The notes: generated by a model from the sequence alone, not told the origin. Counted from the first letter of the stretch, positions 9,033 to 17,017 are shown. The stretch: DNA of 64,000 nucleotides from Rhodospirillales bacterium URHD0017 (GCA_900110395.1 FODP01000005.1:244705-308704), one strand, 5' to 3'. Numbers and translations: made by a program.

Positions 9033-9491
9033 ATGACCACGCCCTGGCGTTTCGCGCCCGCCACCGAGGCCCACTTCGAGCCCTTGCTGGCGATCCGCAT
9101 GGAAGTGATGCGCGAGCATCTGGAGCGCGTGTTCCGCTACAAGCCATCGCGTGCGCGACGCATCTTCCGCGAGCATTTTGCCGAGCCCGGCCTGCGTTCG
9201 ATCCTGATCGGCGACGAACTCGCCGGCTGCGTCGGCTTCCGCGTCGGCGCCGCCGAGATCAAGATCGATTCCTTCTACCTTGCCCGCCACTATCACAATC
9301 GCGGGCTGGGTGCGGATATCCTGAAGATCCTGCTCACCGAAGCCGATGCGCTCGGCCTGCCCTGCGAGCTCGACGTGCTGCTCGGCAGCCCGGCCGACCG
9401 CTTCTACGAGCGGCACGGCTTCGTGAAGCAGGGCCAGGACAGCATCGAAGCCAACTTCAGGCGGCCTGTTTCACGCGCGCTGAACGACTAG
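9033..9491 (+). CDS. GNAT family N-acetyltransferase
   Basis: A 152-residue GCN5-related acetyltransferase. The acetyl-CoA binding segment is FYLARHYHNRGLGADILKIL, with the R/Q-x-x-G-x-G/A motif seen as RGLGA, and the C-terminal YERHGFVKQGQDSIE matches the last strand and helix of the fold. The ATG at 9033 lies nine bases after the lepB stop codon; a longer in-frame start inside lepB is less likely. It is probably co-transcribed with lepB. The acceptor substrate is unknown. Confidence 0.85.
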   Translation: MTTPWRFAPATEAHFEPLLAIRMEVMREHLERVFRYKPSRARRIFREHFAEPGLRSILIGDELAGCVGFRVGAAEIKIDSFYLARHYHNRGLGADILKILLTEADALGLPCELDVLLGSPADRFYERHGFVKQGQDSIEANFRRPVSRALND

Positions 9492-10045
9492 CTCTGCCGC
9501 CGTCTTGACTGGCTGAACGGTGAACGGGTTCGCGTTCGCGGCGCTTCTTCGAAAATCGCCGCAAGCCCCTGATGTCCCTCCTCCTTCCAGCACTGACGGC
9601 GGCCGAGCGATGTCCGCTAAAACGGGACAGCAACGACATACCCATTCCGTCGGGCGACCGACCCGCCAGCCATGGGGTCCGCTAGCGCATTCGGACAGTT
9701 ACGCTGATTGCGCTGTTGATTTTAGCGCGGCCGCGCAGGCCGCCCGGCTGCGGCCGGCCGCATTGGTATCGGATGAACGATGCATAGAGCGGAGCACGTC
9801 TGGAAACGTGCGCCCGGCCAGTATAACTGTAGTTTATAACATCGTCAACCACAGTTCTATTTTTGGCGGACCATGTACATACCGCCAAAATTGCTTGTGG
9901 TCGGGCGTCGGTGCCAGCAGTGCTGGCAATCGGTCCGCTCCGGGCGGTCACAACTTCTGCGCCGAGCAGCTGATGGGTGTTCGCAGCCATTGACAGCCGG
10001 CACCGGCCGGGACTTTCTGGCGCCCGTTTGCAGAAGGGTCCCATC
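9492..10045. other. Gene-free stretch of 554 bases with a locally AT-rich palindromic island
   Basis: No convincing gene is seen on either strand; the open frames here are short, arginine- or serine-rich and start without ribosome-binding sites. The stretch from about 9820 to 9895 is clearly more AT-rich than its surroundings and holds two dyad symmetries, listed separately. The rest is ordinary GC-rich sequence without recognisable transposase or RNA features. The LysE-family gene begins just downstream. Confidence 0.6.
9827..9901. promoter_or_regulatory. Nested inverted repeats, possible operator or structured RNA
   Basis: Three dyads overlap here. CTGTAGTT (9827-9834) pairs with AACCACAG (9847-9854) with one mismatch. 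ACCACA (9848-9853) pairs with TGTGGT (9896-9901). TTTTGGCGG (9861-9869) pairs perfectly with CCGCCAAAA (9882-9890) around a centre containing the self-complementary ATGTACAT. The element sits about 145 bases upstream of the LysE gene. It could be a regulator binding site, an RNA hairpin or the relic of a mobile element end; the sequence does not decide. Confidence 0.45.
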
Positions 10046-10696
10046 ATGGAGATCGTCATTCCCGGCGCCACGAACATTGGCTTGTTCATGGGCGCCGCCC
10101 TGGTGCTGTTGCTGATTCCCGGCCCCGCCGTGCTCTACATCGTCGCCCGCTCGGTGGCGCAGGGCCGGATGGCAGGCTTCGTCTCCGATCTCGGCATCCA
10201 TTCCGCGACGCTGGTCCATGTGCTGGCGGCAGCGCTCGGCCTGTCGGCGCTGCTCGCCTCGTCGGCGCTCGCCTTCAGCATCGTGAAGTATGCCGGCGCC
10301 GCCTATCTCATCTGGCTAGGCCTCAAGAAGATCTTCGGCCGCGCCGAGGAGGTCGACGCCGACGGCACCCTGCAGCGCCATAGCTACGCCCGCCTGTTCC
10401 GCGACGGCTTCATCGTCAACCTCCTCAATCCCAAAACGGCACTGTTCTTCCTCGCCTTCCTGCCGCAGTTCGTCGAACCCGAGCGCGGTCATCTGGCGAC
10501 GCAGATCGTCTTCCTGGGCCTGCTGTTCGCCGCCCTGGGCTTCATCACCGACGGCTGCTACGCGCTGGTCGCCGGCACGGCCGGCACGTGGCTGAGACAG
10601 AGCCGCCGCTATCTCGAGGTCGAGCGCTACGTCAGCGGCACGCTGTTCATCGGCCTCGGCCTGACGGCGGCGTTCGCCGGCAGCCAGAAGAAGTGA
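10046..10696 (+). CDS. LysE/RhtB-family exporter
   Basis: A 216-residue inner-membrane protein of the LysE/RhtB superfamily, which exports amino acids such as lysine, threonine or homoserine lactone. The N-terminal LLLIPGPAVLYIVARSVAQG is the family signature, and YLIWLGLKKIF and NLLNPKTALFFLAFLPQFV are the other characteristic segments. Six hydrophobic helices are visible. I chose the ATG at 10046 because AGAAGGG lies at suitable spacing and it gives the canonical N-terminus. The gene stands alone; the palindromic island upstream is a candidate control site. Confidence 0.9.
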   Translation: MEIVIPGATNIGLFMGAALVLLLIPGPAVLYIVARSVAQGRMAGFVSDLGIHSATLVHVLAAALGLSALLASSALAFSIVKYAGAAYLIWLGLKKIFGRAEEVDADGTLQRHSYARLFRDGFIVNLLNPKTALFFLAFLPQFVEPERGHLATQIVFLGLLFAALGFITDGCYALVAGTAGTWLRQSRRYLEVERYVSGTLFIGLGLTAAFAGSQKK

Positions 10697-10700
10697 GGTT

Positions 10701-10773
10701 TGTCATCCCGAGGCCGAAGGCCGAGGGACCTTTCCTGTGGCCTCAAAGGTCCCTCGCTACGCTCGGGATGACA
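10701..10773. repeat. Family A palindromic repeat (TGTCATCCCGAG type)
   Basis: An inverted repeat with arms beginning TGTCATCCCGAGG and ending GCTCGGGATGACA, with inner arms GAGGGACCTTT / AAAGGTCCCTC. It lies between the convergent LysE and metW genes and would form a long hairpin in RNA read from either side, so it may also act as a bidirectional terminator. Similar copies occur at 28556, 33704 and 52009. Confidence 0.85.
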
Positions 10774-10781
10774 GCGAGGGT

Positions 10782-11390
10782 TTAATCCCGCTGCAGCATG
10801 AACACCGCCTGCTCGCCCAAAAGGTTGGCGAGCAACGGCGGCAGGCTGATCGGCTTGCTGTTGCGGTCGAGCACGATGGCGCGCTCGATGCGCACGCCCA
10901 TGTCGCGGCACAGGCCGCGGAAGTCGTCGATGCTGCAGAGATGGATGTTGGGCGTGTCGTACCACTTGTAGGGCAGCGACGGCGTCTCGGGCATGCGTCC
11001 GCCGAATACCAGGCGCAGGCGGACCTGCCAGTGCGCGAAGTTGGGGAACGAGACGATGGCGCGCTTGCCGACGCGCAGCATCTGGCGCAGCACCTCGCGC
11101 GGCTCGCGCGTGGCCTGCAGGGTCTGGCTCAGGATCACGTAGTCGAAGGCGTCGTCGGGATAGTCGCGCAGGTCGGCGTCGGCATCGCCCTGGATCACCG
11201 ACAGGCCGCTCGCCACGCAGGCGTTGACGCCGGTCTGGCTGAGCTCCATGCCGCGCGCGTCGACGCGCTTGAAGTTCACCAGGTAGGCGAGCAGCGAGCC
11301 GTCGCCGCAGCCGACGTCGAGCGCACGCGTCGCCGGATCGACCATGTCGGCGATGAGCTGCAGGTCGACGCGGATGGCGGCGGCTGTCAC
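10782..11390 (-). CDS. metW: Methionine biosynthesis protein MetW
   Basis: A 202-residue methyltransferase-fold protein. [16 protein letters not shown] (about residues 19-34) is the SAM-binding motif, and [29 protein letters not shown] and [12 protein letters not shown] are MetW signatures. MetW works with MetX in homoserine acylation for methionine synthesis. It starts at a GTG that overlaps the metX stop codon by four bases (GTGA), so the pair is translationally coupled and shares the riboswitch-controlled promoter upstream of metX. Confidence 0.93.
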   Translation of the reverse strand: MTAAAIRVDLQLIADMVDPATRALDVGCGDGSLLAYLVNFKRVDARGMELSQTGVNACVASGLSVIQGDADADLRDYPDDAFDYVILSQTLQATREPREVLRQMLRVGKRAIVSFPNFAHWQVRLRLVFGGRMPETPSLPYKWYDTPNIHLCSIDDFRGLCRDMGVRIERAIVLDRNSKPISLPPLLANLLGEQAVFMLQRD

Positions 11391-12565
11391 GGCACGCCCT
11401 TCAGGCCGCGCACGGCGGCGGCGCCCTTGAGGAAGCCGGCGAGCGTGCGGAACATCTCCGGCTCGTCAAGCAGGAAGGCGTCGTGGCCCTTGTCGCTCTC
11501 GACTTCGACGAAAGAGACGTTTGCCGCAGCAGCGTTCAGCGCATGCACGATCTCGCGGCTCTCGCGCGTCGGGAACAGCCAGTCGCTGGTGAAGGAGAAC
11601 AGGCAGAAGCGCGTCGGCGTGCCCTTGAAGGCGTTGGCCAAAACGCCGTCATGGGCGGCGGCGAGGTCGAAATAGTCCATCGCGCGGGTGATGTAGAGGT
11701 AACTGTTGGCGTCGAAGCGGTCGACGAAGGTCGAGCCCTGGTAGCGCAGGTAGCTCTCGACCTGGAAGTCGGCGTCGAAGCCGAAGCCCAGCGCGTCGCG
11801 GTCCTGCAGCGCACGCCCGAACTTGCGCTGCAGGGCCTGCTCGGAAAGATAGGTGATGTGCGCGGTCATGCGCGCCACCGACAGCCCGCGCGCCGGCACG
11901 GTGTTGTGCAGGCGATAGTCGCCGCCCTTCCATTCGGGATCGGCCATGATCGCCTGGCGGCCGACCTCGTGGAAGGCGATGTTCTGGGCCGAATGGCGGG
12001 CGGCGCAGGCGATGGGCACGGCGGTGAAGACGCGCGCGGGATAGCTCGCTGCCCATTCCAGCACCTGCATGCCGCCCATCGAGCCGCCGATCACGCAGAA
12101 CAGGTCGGGGATGCCAAGGTGGTCGAGCAGGGCCGCCTGGGTGCGCACCATGTCGGCAACGGTCACCACCGGGAAACGCAGGTTCCACGGCTGGCCGCTG
12201 GCATCCTGGGCGAGTGGGCCGGTCGTCCCCATGCAGCCGCCCAGCACGTTGATGCAGATGATGAAGTAGCGCGCCGGGTCGAGCACCTTGCCCGGGCCGA
12301 CCAGGCTCTCCCACCAGCCCTCCTTGCCGGTGACCGGATGCTCCTCGGCGACGAACTGGTCGAGCGTCAGCGCATGGCAGATCAGCACGGCGTTCGACTT
12401 GTCGGCATTGAGCGTGCCGTAGGTCTGGTAGGCCACGCGATAGGGGCCGAGCTCGACGCCGCAGTCGAGCCGAAGCGGTCGCTCGACGCCCAGGACCGCG
12501 TGGCGGCACCGGGCCAGCGCCTTGCGCTCGGCATCGGCCAGCGGCTCGTCGATCGCAGCCTCCAT
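11387..12565 (-). CDS. metX: Homoserine O-acetyltransferase
   Basis: A 392-residue alpha/beta-hydrolase-fold acyltransferase that activates homoserine for methionine synthesis. The nucleophile elbow [13 protein letters not shown], the [12 protein letters not shown] segment and the [13 protein letters not shown] segment are diagnostic of MetX. The catalytic aspartate and histidine lie in FTSDWLFP and SDKGHDAF near the C-terminus. I chose the ATG at 12565, which has AGGGAG five bases upstream; an in-frame ATG at 12595 starts almost inside the upstream terminator hairpin. The leader carries a SAM-II riboswitch, so expression should fall when S-adenosylmethionine is plentiful. The acyl donor (acetyl or succinyl) cannot be fixed by eye. 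Confidence 0.94.
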   Translation of the reverse strand: MEAAIDEPLADAERKALARCRHAVLGVERPLRLDCGVELGPYRVAYQTYGTLNADKSNAVLICHALTLDQFVAEEHPVTGKEGWWESLVGPGKVLDPARYFIICINVLGGCMGTTGPLAQDASGQPWNLRFPVVTVADMVRTQAALLDHLGIPDLFCVIGGSMGGMQVLEWAASYPARVFTAVPIACAARHSAQNIAFHEVGRQAIMADPEWKGGDYRLHNTVPARGLSVARMTAHITYLSEQALQRKFGRALQDRDALGFGFDADFQVESYLRYQGSTFVDRFDANSYLYITRAMDYFDLAAAHDGVLANAFKGTPTRFCLFSFTSDWLFPTRESREIVHALNAAAANVSFVEVESDKGHDAFLLDEPEMFRTLAGFLKGAAAVRGLKGVP

Positions 12566-12596
12566 CTCCACTCCCTCGGCGCGGCAGAACGCCAAC

Positions 12597-12632
12597 GAAA
12601 AAGCCCCCGACCGGCGAGTCGGGGGCTTTTTT
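12597..12632 (-). terminator. Intrinsic terminator in the metX leader
   Basis: Read leftward, a GC-rich hairpin GCCCCCGAC / GTCGGGGGC with a six-base loop is followed directly by a run of T residues. It lies between the SAM-II aptamer and the metX start codon, the position expected for a riboswitch expression platform. The flanking A run means it could also stop rightward transcription, but no gene ends there. Confidence 0.85.
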
Positions 12633-12643
12633 CGAGCGCTCCG

Positions 12644-12700
12644 ACCTTTTAGCGAGGATTAACGTGGTCGCAAGCCGGTCGGCTCAAATTCCACGGAGAG
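12644..12700 (-). promoter_or_regulatory. SAM-II riboswitch (metA/metX leader aptamer)
   Basis: The leftward strand reads CTCTCCGTGGAATTTGAGCC, then GACCGGCTTGCGACCACGTT, and after a short linker GCTAAAAGGT. These match the conserved blocks of the SAM-II riboswitch known upstream of metA/metX in alphaproteobacteria: the P1 stem CGTGG / CCACG (12691-12695 with 12663-12667), the U-rich ATTTGAGCC loop and the 3' GCTAAAAGG that closes the pseudoknot. It sits between a good promoter and a terminator, upstream of metX. Confidence 0.92.
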
Positions 12701-12703
12701 GCT

Positions 12704-12732
12704 TCTATACGGAGGTCGCCGGAATTGTGCAA
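12704..12732 (-). promoter_or_regulatory. Sigma-70-type promoter for metX-metW
   Basis: On the leftward strand TTGCAC (12732-12727) and TATAGA (12709-12704) are separated by exactly 17 bases, close to the housekeeping consensus. The expected start of transcription, about 7 bases past the -10 box, coincides with the first bases of the SAM-II aptamer, which supports both assignments. Confidence 0.75.
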
Positions 12733-12813
12733 GCGGCCCTCAGGTTTCTTGCCTTTACGGGGGCCGGCCGGACGTAGTATCGCCGCTGCCTCACAGGACC
12801 AACCAACGGCTTC

Positions 12814-13665
12814 ATGGACGCCCCCAGTCTCGACAGCTTGCGCCAGGAAATCGACGCCATCGACGGCGAATTGCATGGCCTGATCCGGCGCCGGGCGGCC
12901 CTGGTCGATCGCATTGGCGCCTCCAAGCCGCCGGGCGGGCTGGCGCTCAGGCCCGGCCGCGAGGCGCAGGTCATGCGCCAGCGCCTCGAGACCCATCAGG
13001 GGCCGTTCCCGGCCGCCGCCGTCTACCGCATGTGGCGCGAGATGATGTGCGCCTTCACCCTGATGCAGACACCGGACATCAAGATCGCGATCTGCCGGCC
13101 GCACGACCAGCCGGGCTACTGGGACCTGGCGCGCGACCACTTCGGCTGCCAGATCACCTTCGTCGCCAACGACACGCCGGCCCAGGTGCTGGCCGCGGTG
13201 CGCGCCAACCCCTCGACACTGGGCGTCGTGCCGGTGCCGATCGAGGCCGACGCCGCGCCGTGGTGGCCGCTGCTGGCGGGCCGTGACGCCACGCTTCCCA
13301 ACATCGTCGCGCGGCTCCCCTTCCTGGACATGCCCAACGCCCGCGCGCGCGGCATCCAGGCCTTCGTGCTGGCGCGCATGGAGCCCGAGGAATCGGGCGA
13401 CGACCGCGCCCTGATCTCGCTCGAATCGGTGGGCGGTCTCAGCCGCAATCGTATCTCCGGTGCCCTCGCCAAGGCCGGCTTGCCCGCCTTCACTTCGGTG
13501 CTGGACCAGCTTGCAGGCGGCGTGCATCACTATCTCGTCGAGCTGCCGGGCGTGATCGCCGATAGCGATCAGCGCCTGCGCGCGCTCGAGGCCACTTTGG
13601 AACTCGAGAACGGTCGCGTCGCGGCCATCGGCGCCTACGCCGTTCCGTCGACAGCGCGGGCCTGA
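12814..13665 (+). CDS. Chorismate mutase with a degenerate prephenate dehydratase-like domain
   Basis: A 283-residue protein. Residues 5-90 form an AroQ-type chorismate mutase: LDSLRQEIDAIDGELHGLIRRRAAL, then the helix with MRQRLETHQG and VYRMWREMM. The enzyme converts chorismate to prephenate. Residues 90-283 look like a prephenate dehydratase plus ACT region (DIKIAICRP, LGVVPVP, LENGRVAAIGAY), but the catalytic TRF motif is replaced by QAF and the ESRP-type ACT motif is not recognisable, so I expect no dehydratase activity. It heads the gene set followed by hisC (18 bases) and the tyrosine-pathway dehydrogenase. Confidence 0.83.
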   Translation: MDAPSLDSLRQEIDAIDGELHGLIRRRAALVDRIGASKPPGGLALRPGREAQVMRQRLETHQGPFPAAAVYRMWREMMCAFTLMQTPDIKIAICRPHDQPGYWDLARDHFGCQITFVANDTPAQVLAAVRANPSTLGVVPVPIEADAAPWWPLLAGRDATLPNIVARLPFLDMPNARARGIQAFVLARMEPEESGDDRALISLESVGGLSRNRISGALAKAGLPAFTSVLDQLAGGVHHYLVELPGVIADSDQRLRALEATLELENGRVAAIGAYAVPSTARA

Positions 13666-13683
13666 CCACTTTAGGAGATCGCG

Positions 13684-14775
13684 ATGAGCGCGCTTACCCC
13701 GCGTCCGGGCATCATGAAGATCGCGCCCTATGTGCCGGGCAAGGACTCGGTCGAGGGCAAGCAGACGATCGCCAAGCTGTCGTCGAACGAAGGCGCGCTC
13801 GGGCCCAGCCCCAAGGCCATGGCGGCCTATGCCAAGGCGGCAACCGAGCTGCACCGCTATCCCGATGGCGATTCCAACGCGCTCCGCGCCGCGATCGGCC
13901 GGCACTACGGCCTCGATGCCAAGCGCATCGTCTGCGGCGCCGGCTCCGATGAATTGCTCAATCTCCTGGTGCGCGCCTACTGCGGCCCGGGCGACGAGCT
14001 GCTGCACAGCCAGTTCGGCTTCCTGATGTATCCCATCAACGCGCTCGGCGTCGGTGCGACGCCGGTGGCGGCGCCAGAGAAGGATTATCGCTGTGACGTC
14101 GACGCGATGCTGGCCAAGGTCACCGACAAGACCCGGGTCGTGTGCGTCGCCAATCCCAACAATCCGACGGGCACCTACATTACCAAGGATGACGTGCGCC
14201 GCCTGCACGCGGGGCTGCCGAAGAACGTGCTGCTGGTGATCGACGCGGCCTATGCCGAGTATGTCAGCCGCAACGACTACGAATCGGGCGTCGAGCTGGT
14301 CGACCAGGCCGAGAATGTGGTGATGACCCGCACCTTCTCGAAGATCTACGGGCTGGGCGGCTTGCGGCTCGGCTGGATGTATGGCCCGGCCGGCGTCATC
14401 GACGTCATGAGCCGGCTGCGCCAGCCCTTCAACGTCAACCTGGCGGCGCAGGCCGCCGGCATCGCGGCGATGGCCGACATCGCCCACTCGGACGCCAGCC
14501 GCACAAACAACGACATCTGGCTGCCCTGGCTCAGCGCCGAGCTCGGCAAACTTGGCCTCAAGCCGCTGCCCAGCGTCGGCAATTTCGTGACAGTGAGCTT
14601 CGGCTCCAAGGAGCGCGCGGCCGCCGCCAACGACTGGCTGATGAACGACGGACTGATCCCGCGCATGGTCGCGGGCTACGGCCTGCCGGAGTTCCTGCGC
14701 ATCACCATCGGCACCGAGAGCGAGGTCAAGGCCGTGCACGCCTCGCTCGGCCGCTTTGTCGCGGCAAACAAATGA
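13684..14775 (+). CDS. hisC: Histidinol-phosphate / aromatic aminotransferase
   Basis: A 363-residue fold-type I PLP aminotransferase. LSSNEGALGPSP, HRYPDGDSNALR, ANPNNPTGTYI and the PLP lysine in TRTFSKIYGLGGLRLGW (Lys220) are all present. HisC converts imidazole-acetol phosphate to histidinol phosphate, and many family members also transaminate prephenate or aromatic keto acids. Its place between chorismate mutase and the arogenate/prephenate dehydrogenase suggests a role in aromatic amino-acid synthesis. AGGAGA lies just before the ATG, and the stop overlaps the next gene's start by four bases. Confidence 0.92.
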   Translation: MSALTPRPGIMKIAPYVPGKDSVEGKQTIAKLSSNEGALGPSPKAMAAYAKAATELHRYPDGDSNALRAAIGRHYGLDAKRIVCGAGSDELLNLLVRAYCGPGDELLHSQFGFLMYPINALGVGATPVAAPEKDYRCDVDAMLAKVTDKTRVVCVANPNNPTGTYITKDDVRRLHAGLPKNVLLVIDAAYAEYVSRNDYESGVELVDQAENVVMTRTFSKIYGLGGLRLGWMYGPAGVIDVMSRLRQPFNVNLAAQAAGIAAMADIAHSDASRTNNDIWLPWLSAELGKLGLKPLPSVGNFVTVSFGSKERAAAANDWLMNDGLIPRMVAGYGLPEFLRITIGTESEVKAVHASLGRFVAANK

Positions 14776-15656
14776 CCAAGCCCCTCTTCGACAAGATCGC
14801 CCTGATCGGCATCGGCCTGATCGGCGGCTCGATCGCGCTCGCCGCGCGCCGCGGCGGCCTCGCCACCCGGATCGTCGCCGCCACGCGCAGCGAGGAGACC
14901 GCGGCGACCGCCAACCGGCTGAAACTGGTCGACCATTGCGGCACCGATCTCGCGGCCGCCTGCGAGGATGCCGACCTGGTGATCGTCTGCACGCCGGTCG
15001 GCGCCTGCGGCGAGGCCGCGCGCACCATCGCGCCCAGGCTCAAGCCGGGCTGCATTGTGTCGGACGTGGGCTCGGTGAAGCAGGCGGTGGTCGATGCGAT
15101 GAAGCCGCATCTGCCGGCCGGCGTGCATTTCGTGCCGGCCCATCCAGTCGCCGGCACGGAGAACTCCGGCCCCGAGGCGGGCTTCGCCGAGCTGTTCGAC
15201 GGGCGCTGGACCATCCTGACGCCGCTGCCCGACAGCGATCCCGCCGCGGTCGACAAGCTCGAGACGTTCTGGAAGGCGCTGGGCAGCCTGACCCAGCGGC
15301 TCGACCCGGCCGATCACGACCGCATCCTCGCCATCACCTCGCACCTGCCGCATCTCATCGCCTACGCCATCGTCGGCACGGCCGACGACCTCGCCGGTCA
15401 TCTCAACAGCGAGGTGCTGCGCTTCGCCGCTGGCGGCTTCCGTGACTTCACGCGCATCGCCGCCTCCGATCCGACGATGTGGCGCGACGTGTTCATGAAC
15501 AACCGCGAGGCCGTGCTCGAGACGCTCGGCCGCTTCCAGGAAGACCTGTTCTACCTGCAGCGCGCCATCCGCTGGGGCGAGGGCGACAAGCTGTTCGAGC
15601 TGTTCACGCGCACGCGCGAGATCCGCCGCGCGCTGATCCATCTCAACCAGGCGTGA
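14772..15656 (+). CDS. tyrC: Prephenate/arogenate dehydrogenase
   Basis: A 294-residue NAD(P)-dependent dehydrogenase of tyrosine synthesis. IALIGIGLIGGSIALAARRG is the N-terminal Rossmann motif; SDVGSVKQAVVDAM, FVPAHPVAGTENSGPEAG and the conserved ITSHLPHLIAY carry the catalytic and substrate-binding histidines of the TyrA family. It lacks an N-terminal chorismate mutase domain and a C-terminal ACT domain, like alphaproteobacterial cyclohexadienyl dehydrogenases. Its ATG overlaps the hisC stop (ATGA), so the three aromatic genes form one operon. Specificity for arogenate versus prephenate is uncertain. Confidence 0.92.
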   Translation: MTKPLFDKIALIGIGLIGGSIALAARRGGLATRIVAATRSEETAATANRLKLVDHCGTDLAAACEDADLVIVCTPVGACGEAARTIAPRLKPGCIVSDVGSVKQAVVDAMKPHLPAGVHFVPAHPVAGTENSGPEAGFAELFDGRWTILTPLPDSDPAAVDKLETFWKALGSLTQRLDPADHDRILAITSHLPHLIAYAIVGTADDLAGHLNSEVLRFAAGGFRDFTRIAASDPTMWRDVFMNNREAVLETLGRFQEDLFYLQRAIRWGEGDKLFELFTRTREIRRALIHLNQA

Positions 15657-15687
15657 CCTCGAGGATCATCGCGCGGTCCGGAAGAGC

Positions 15688-16230
15688 ATGAGCGCCCGTC
15701 CCTTCTGGGTCTTCGGCTACGGCTCGTTGATGTGGAACCCGGGCTTCGCCACGCCCGAGACGCGCGGCGCGCGCCTGCACGGATGGCACCGCGCCTTCTG
15801 TATCTATTCGGAGCACTATCGCGGCACACCCAGACAGCCCGGGCTGATCCTGGGCCTGCTGCCGGGCGGCGCCTGCCGCGGGCTGGCCCACCGCCTGCCG
15901 GCCAAACGGTATGAGGCGGTGCGCCGCTACCTGATCCATCGCGAGATCGACAATGACGGCGTTTACGAGGAGACGATCCGGCCGATTCATCTCGACGACG
16001 GCCGCACGGTCCTGGCGCTGGTCTATCTCGCTGACCGCGCCCATCGCCAGTTCGCCGGCAAACTGCCGCTCAAAAAAGCCGTGGCGCTGGTCCGGAACGG
16101 ACGCGGCGCCACGGGCAGCAATCTCGATTATGTTCAGAACACGGTGGCCCATCTCACCGAGATGGGCTTGCGTGATCGCCAGCTCGAGGAGCTGGCGCGA
16201 CTTTCTATGCGCGGAGCGCGCCGCCGTTGA
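15688..16230 (+). CDS. Gamma-glutamylcyclotransferase, ChaC family
   Basis: A 180-residue ChaC-like protein. The N-terminal FGYGSLMWNPGF contains the substrate-binding YGSL motif; GWHRAFCIYSEHYRGTP and IHREIDNDGVYEE match the family, the latter carrying the likely catalytic glutamate. ChaC enzymes split glutathione into 5-oxoproline and Cys-Gly in the cytoplasm. The 3' end overlaps the convergent TetR gene by 26 bases. It may be co-transcribed with the aromatic operon, 31 bases upstream. Confidence 0.9.
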   Translation: MSARPFWVFGYGSLMWNPGFATPETRGARLHGWHRAFCIYSEHYRGTPRQPGLILGLLPGGACRGLAHRLPAKRYEAVRRYLIHREIDNDGVYEETIRPIHLDDGRTVLALVYLADRAHRQFAGKLPLKKAVALVRNGRGATGSNLDYVQNTVAHLTEMGLRDRQLEELARLSMRGARRR

Positions 16231-16834
16231 GCACGGCGCGGGCGACGAAGCCCAGCTCGTCGCGCGCCTGTTCGACTGACAGGCCGAGCCGCTCGCGCAG
16301 CACCACCCAGCTCTCGGGCGCCAGCGCCATGGCGAGCGCGTTCAAGGTACGCTCGCGCGCGTCGGCAGGCAGGGCCGCCAGCTCGTGCTCGAACCAGCTG
16401 GCGAGCTGGGCACGGTTGGCGGTGTATATCTGCGCGATCATCTCGGACGCCTCGCTGGAACGACGCTGCAGGGTCTCGACGAAGGTCCACATCGGCAGCA
16501 GGCGCTCGCCGCGCTCGGAGGACTGGTTGATGATCATGGCGATGCGCTCGTCGAGCGGCCACGACATGTTGAAGTCGACGTCGCCGAGCGCGGCTGCCAT
16601 CACGCGGCTGAGCACGGCGACGTAGAGCTCGGCGGTGTCGGCGAAGTGCTGGAACACGGTACGCGCCGAGACGCCGGCCATCTTGGCGATGTCGCGGACG
16701 ATCGGCGCCACTTCGCCGGCGAGTGCAAGCGCCAGGGCCGAGCCGACGATGGCTTCGCGCGTTCGGGCCACGCGATCGCCGCGGGCGGGAGTTTGCAACT
16801 GCTGCGACGAGTGGGCGAAGGTTTCGACATCCAT
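16205..16834 (-). CDS. TetR/AcrR family transcriptional regulator
   Basis: A 209-residue regulator. The N-terminal helix-turn-helix is seen in RDIAKMAGVSARTVFQHFADTAELY (about residues 48-70), typical of TetR proteins, with an all-helical ligand-binding domain after it. The ATG at 16834 gives a normal length. It is read away from the PLP-enzyme gene that starts at 17018, so it may control that gene from the shared 183-base gap, where a TTGCA-TC-TGCAA dyad sits. The ligand is unknown. Confidence 0.85.
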   Translation of the reverse strand: MDVETFAHSSQQLQTPARGDRVARTREAIVGSALALALAGEVAPIVRDIAKMAGVSARTVFQHFADTAELYVAVLSRVMAAALGDVDFNMSWPLDERIAMIINQSSERGERLLPMWTFVETLQRRSSEASEMIAQIYTANRAQLASWFEHELAALPADARERTLNALAMALAPESWVVLRERLGLSVEQARDELGFVARAVLNGGALRA

Positions 16835-16937
16835 TACACGGACTCCGGTTCCAGACCGAGACGATGGGACGGTTCGCGACACGCAATCGGACATCGGACA
16901 CTTAGTGATCCGGCCCGCTGCGGCGGGGCGGATAGTA

Positions 16938-16974
16938 TTGCATCTGCAACGAATGTGCGACGGTGCGCTATAAA
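16938..16974. promoter_or_regulatory. Dyad and -10-like element between TetR and PLP-enzyme genes
   Basis: TTGCATCTGCAA (16938-16949) is a near-perfect inverted repeat, TTGCA / TGCAA with a two-base centre. TATAAA at 16969-16974 resembles a -10 box for the rightward gene, though no well-spaced -35 box is evident. A binding site for the neighbouring TetR regulator is plausible but unproven. Confidence 0.35.
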
Positions 16975-17017
16975 AGCACGCGCATATGTAAGAAACACGT
17001 AAGCTGGCGGTATCTCG

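Noticed and set aside
9861..9890. The palindrome as a CRISPR repeat or an att site.
   Set aside because: Only one copy, no spacer array, no cas genes and no integrase or neighbouring tRNA duplication.
9520..9993. A 157-codon open frame in the gene-free stretch before the LysE gene.
   Set aside because: No ribosome-binding site, odd composition, and it runs through the AT-rich palindromes; not supported as a gene.
12649..14739. A very long open frame on the strand opposite the chorismate mutase-hisC genes (about 696 codons).
   Set aside because: It is a composition artefact of GC-rich codon use in well-supported genes on the other strand; its product is rich in Arg, His and Gly and matches no family I know.
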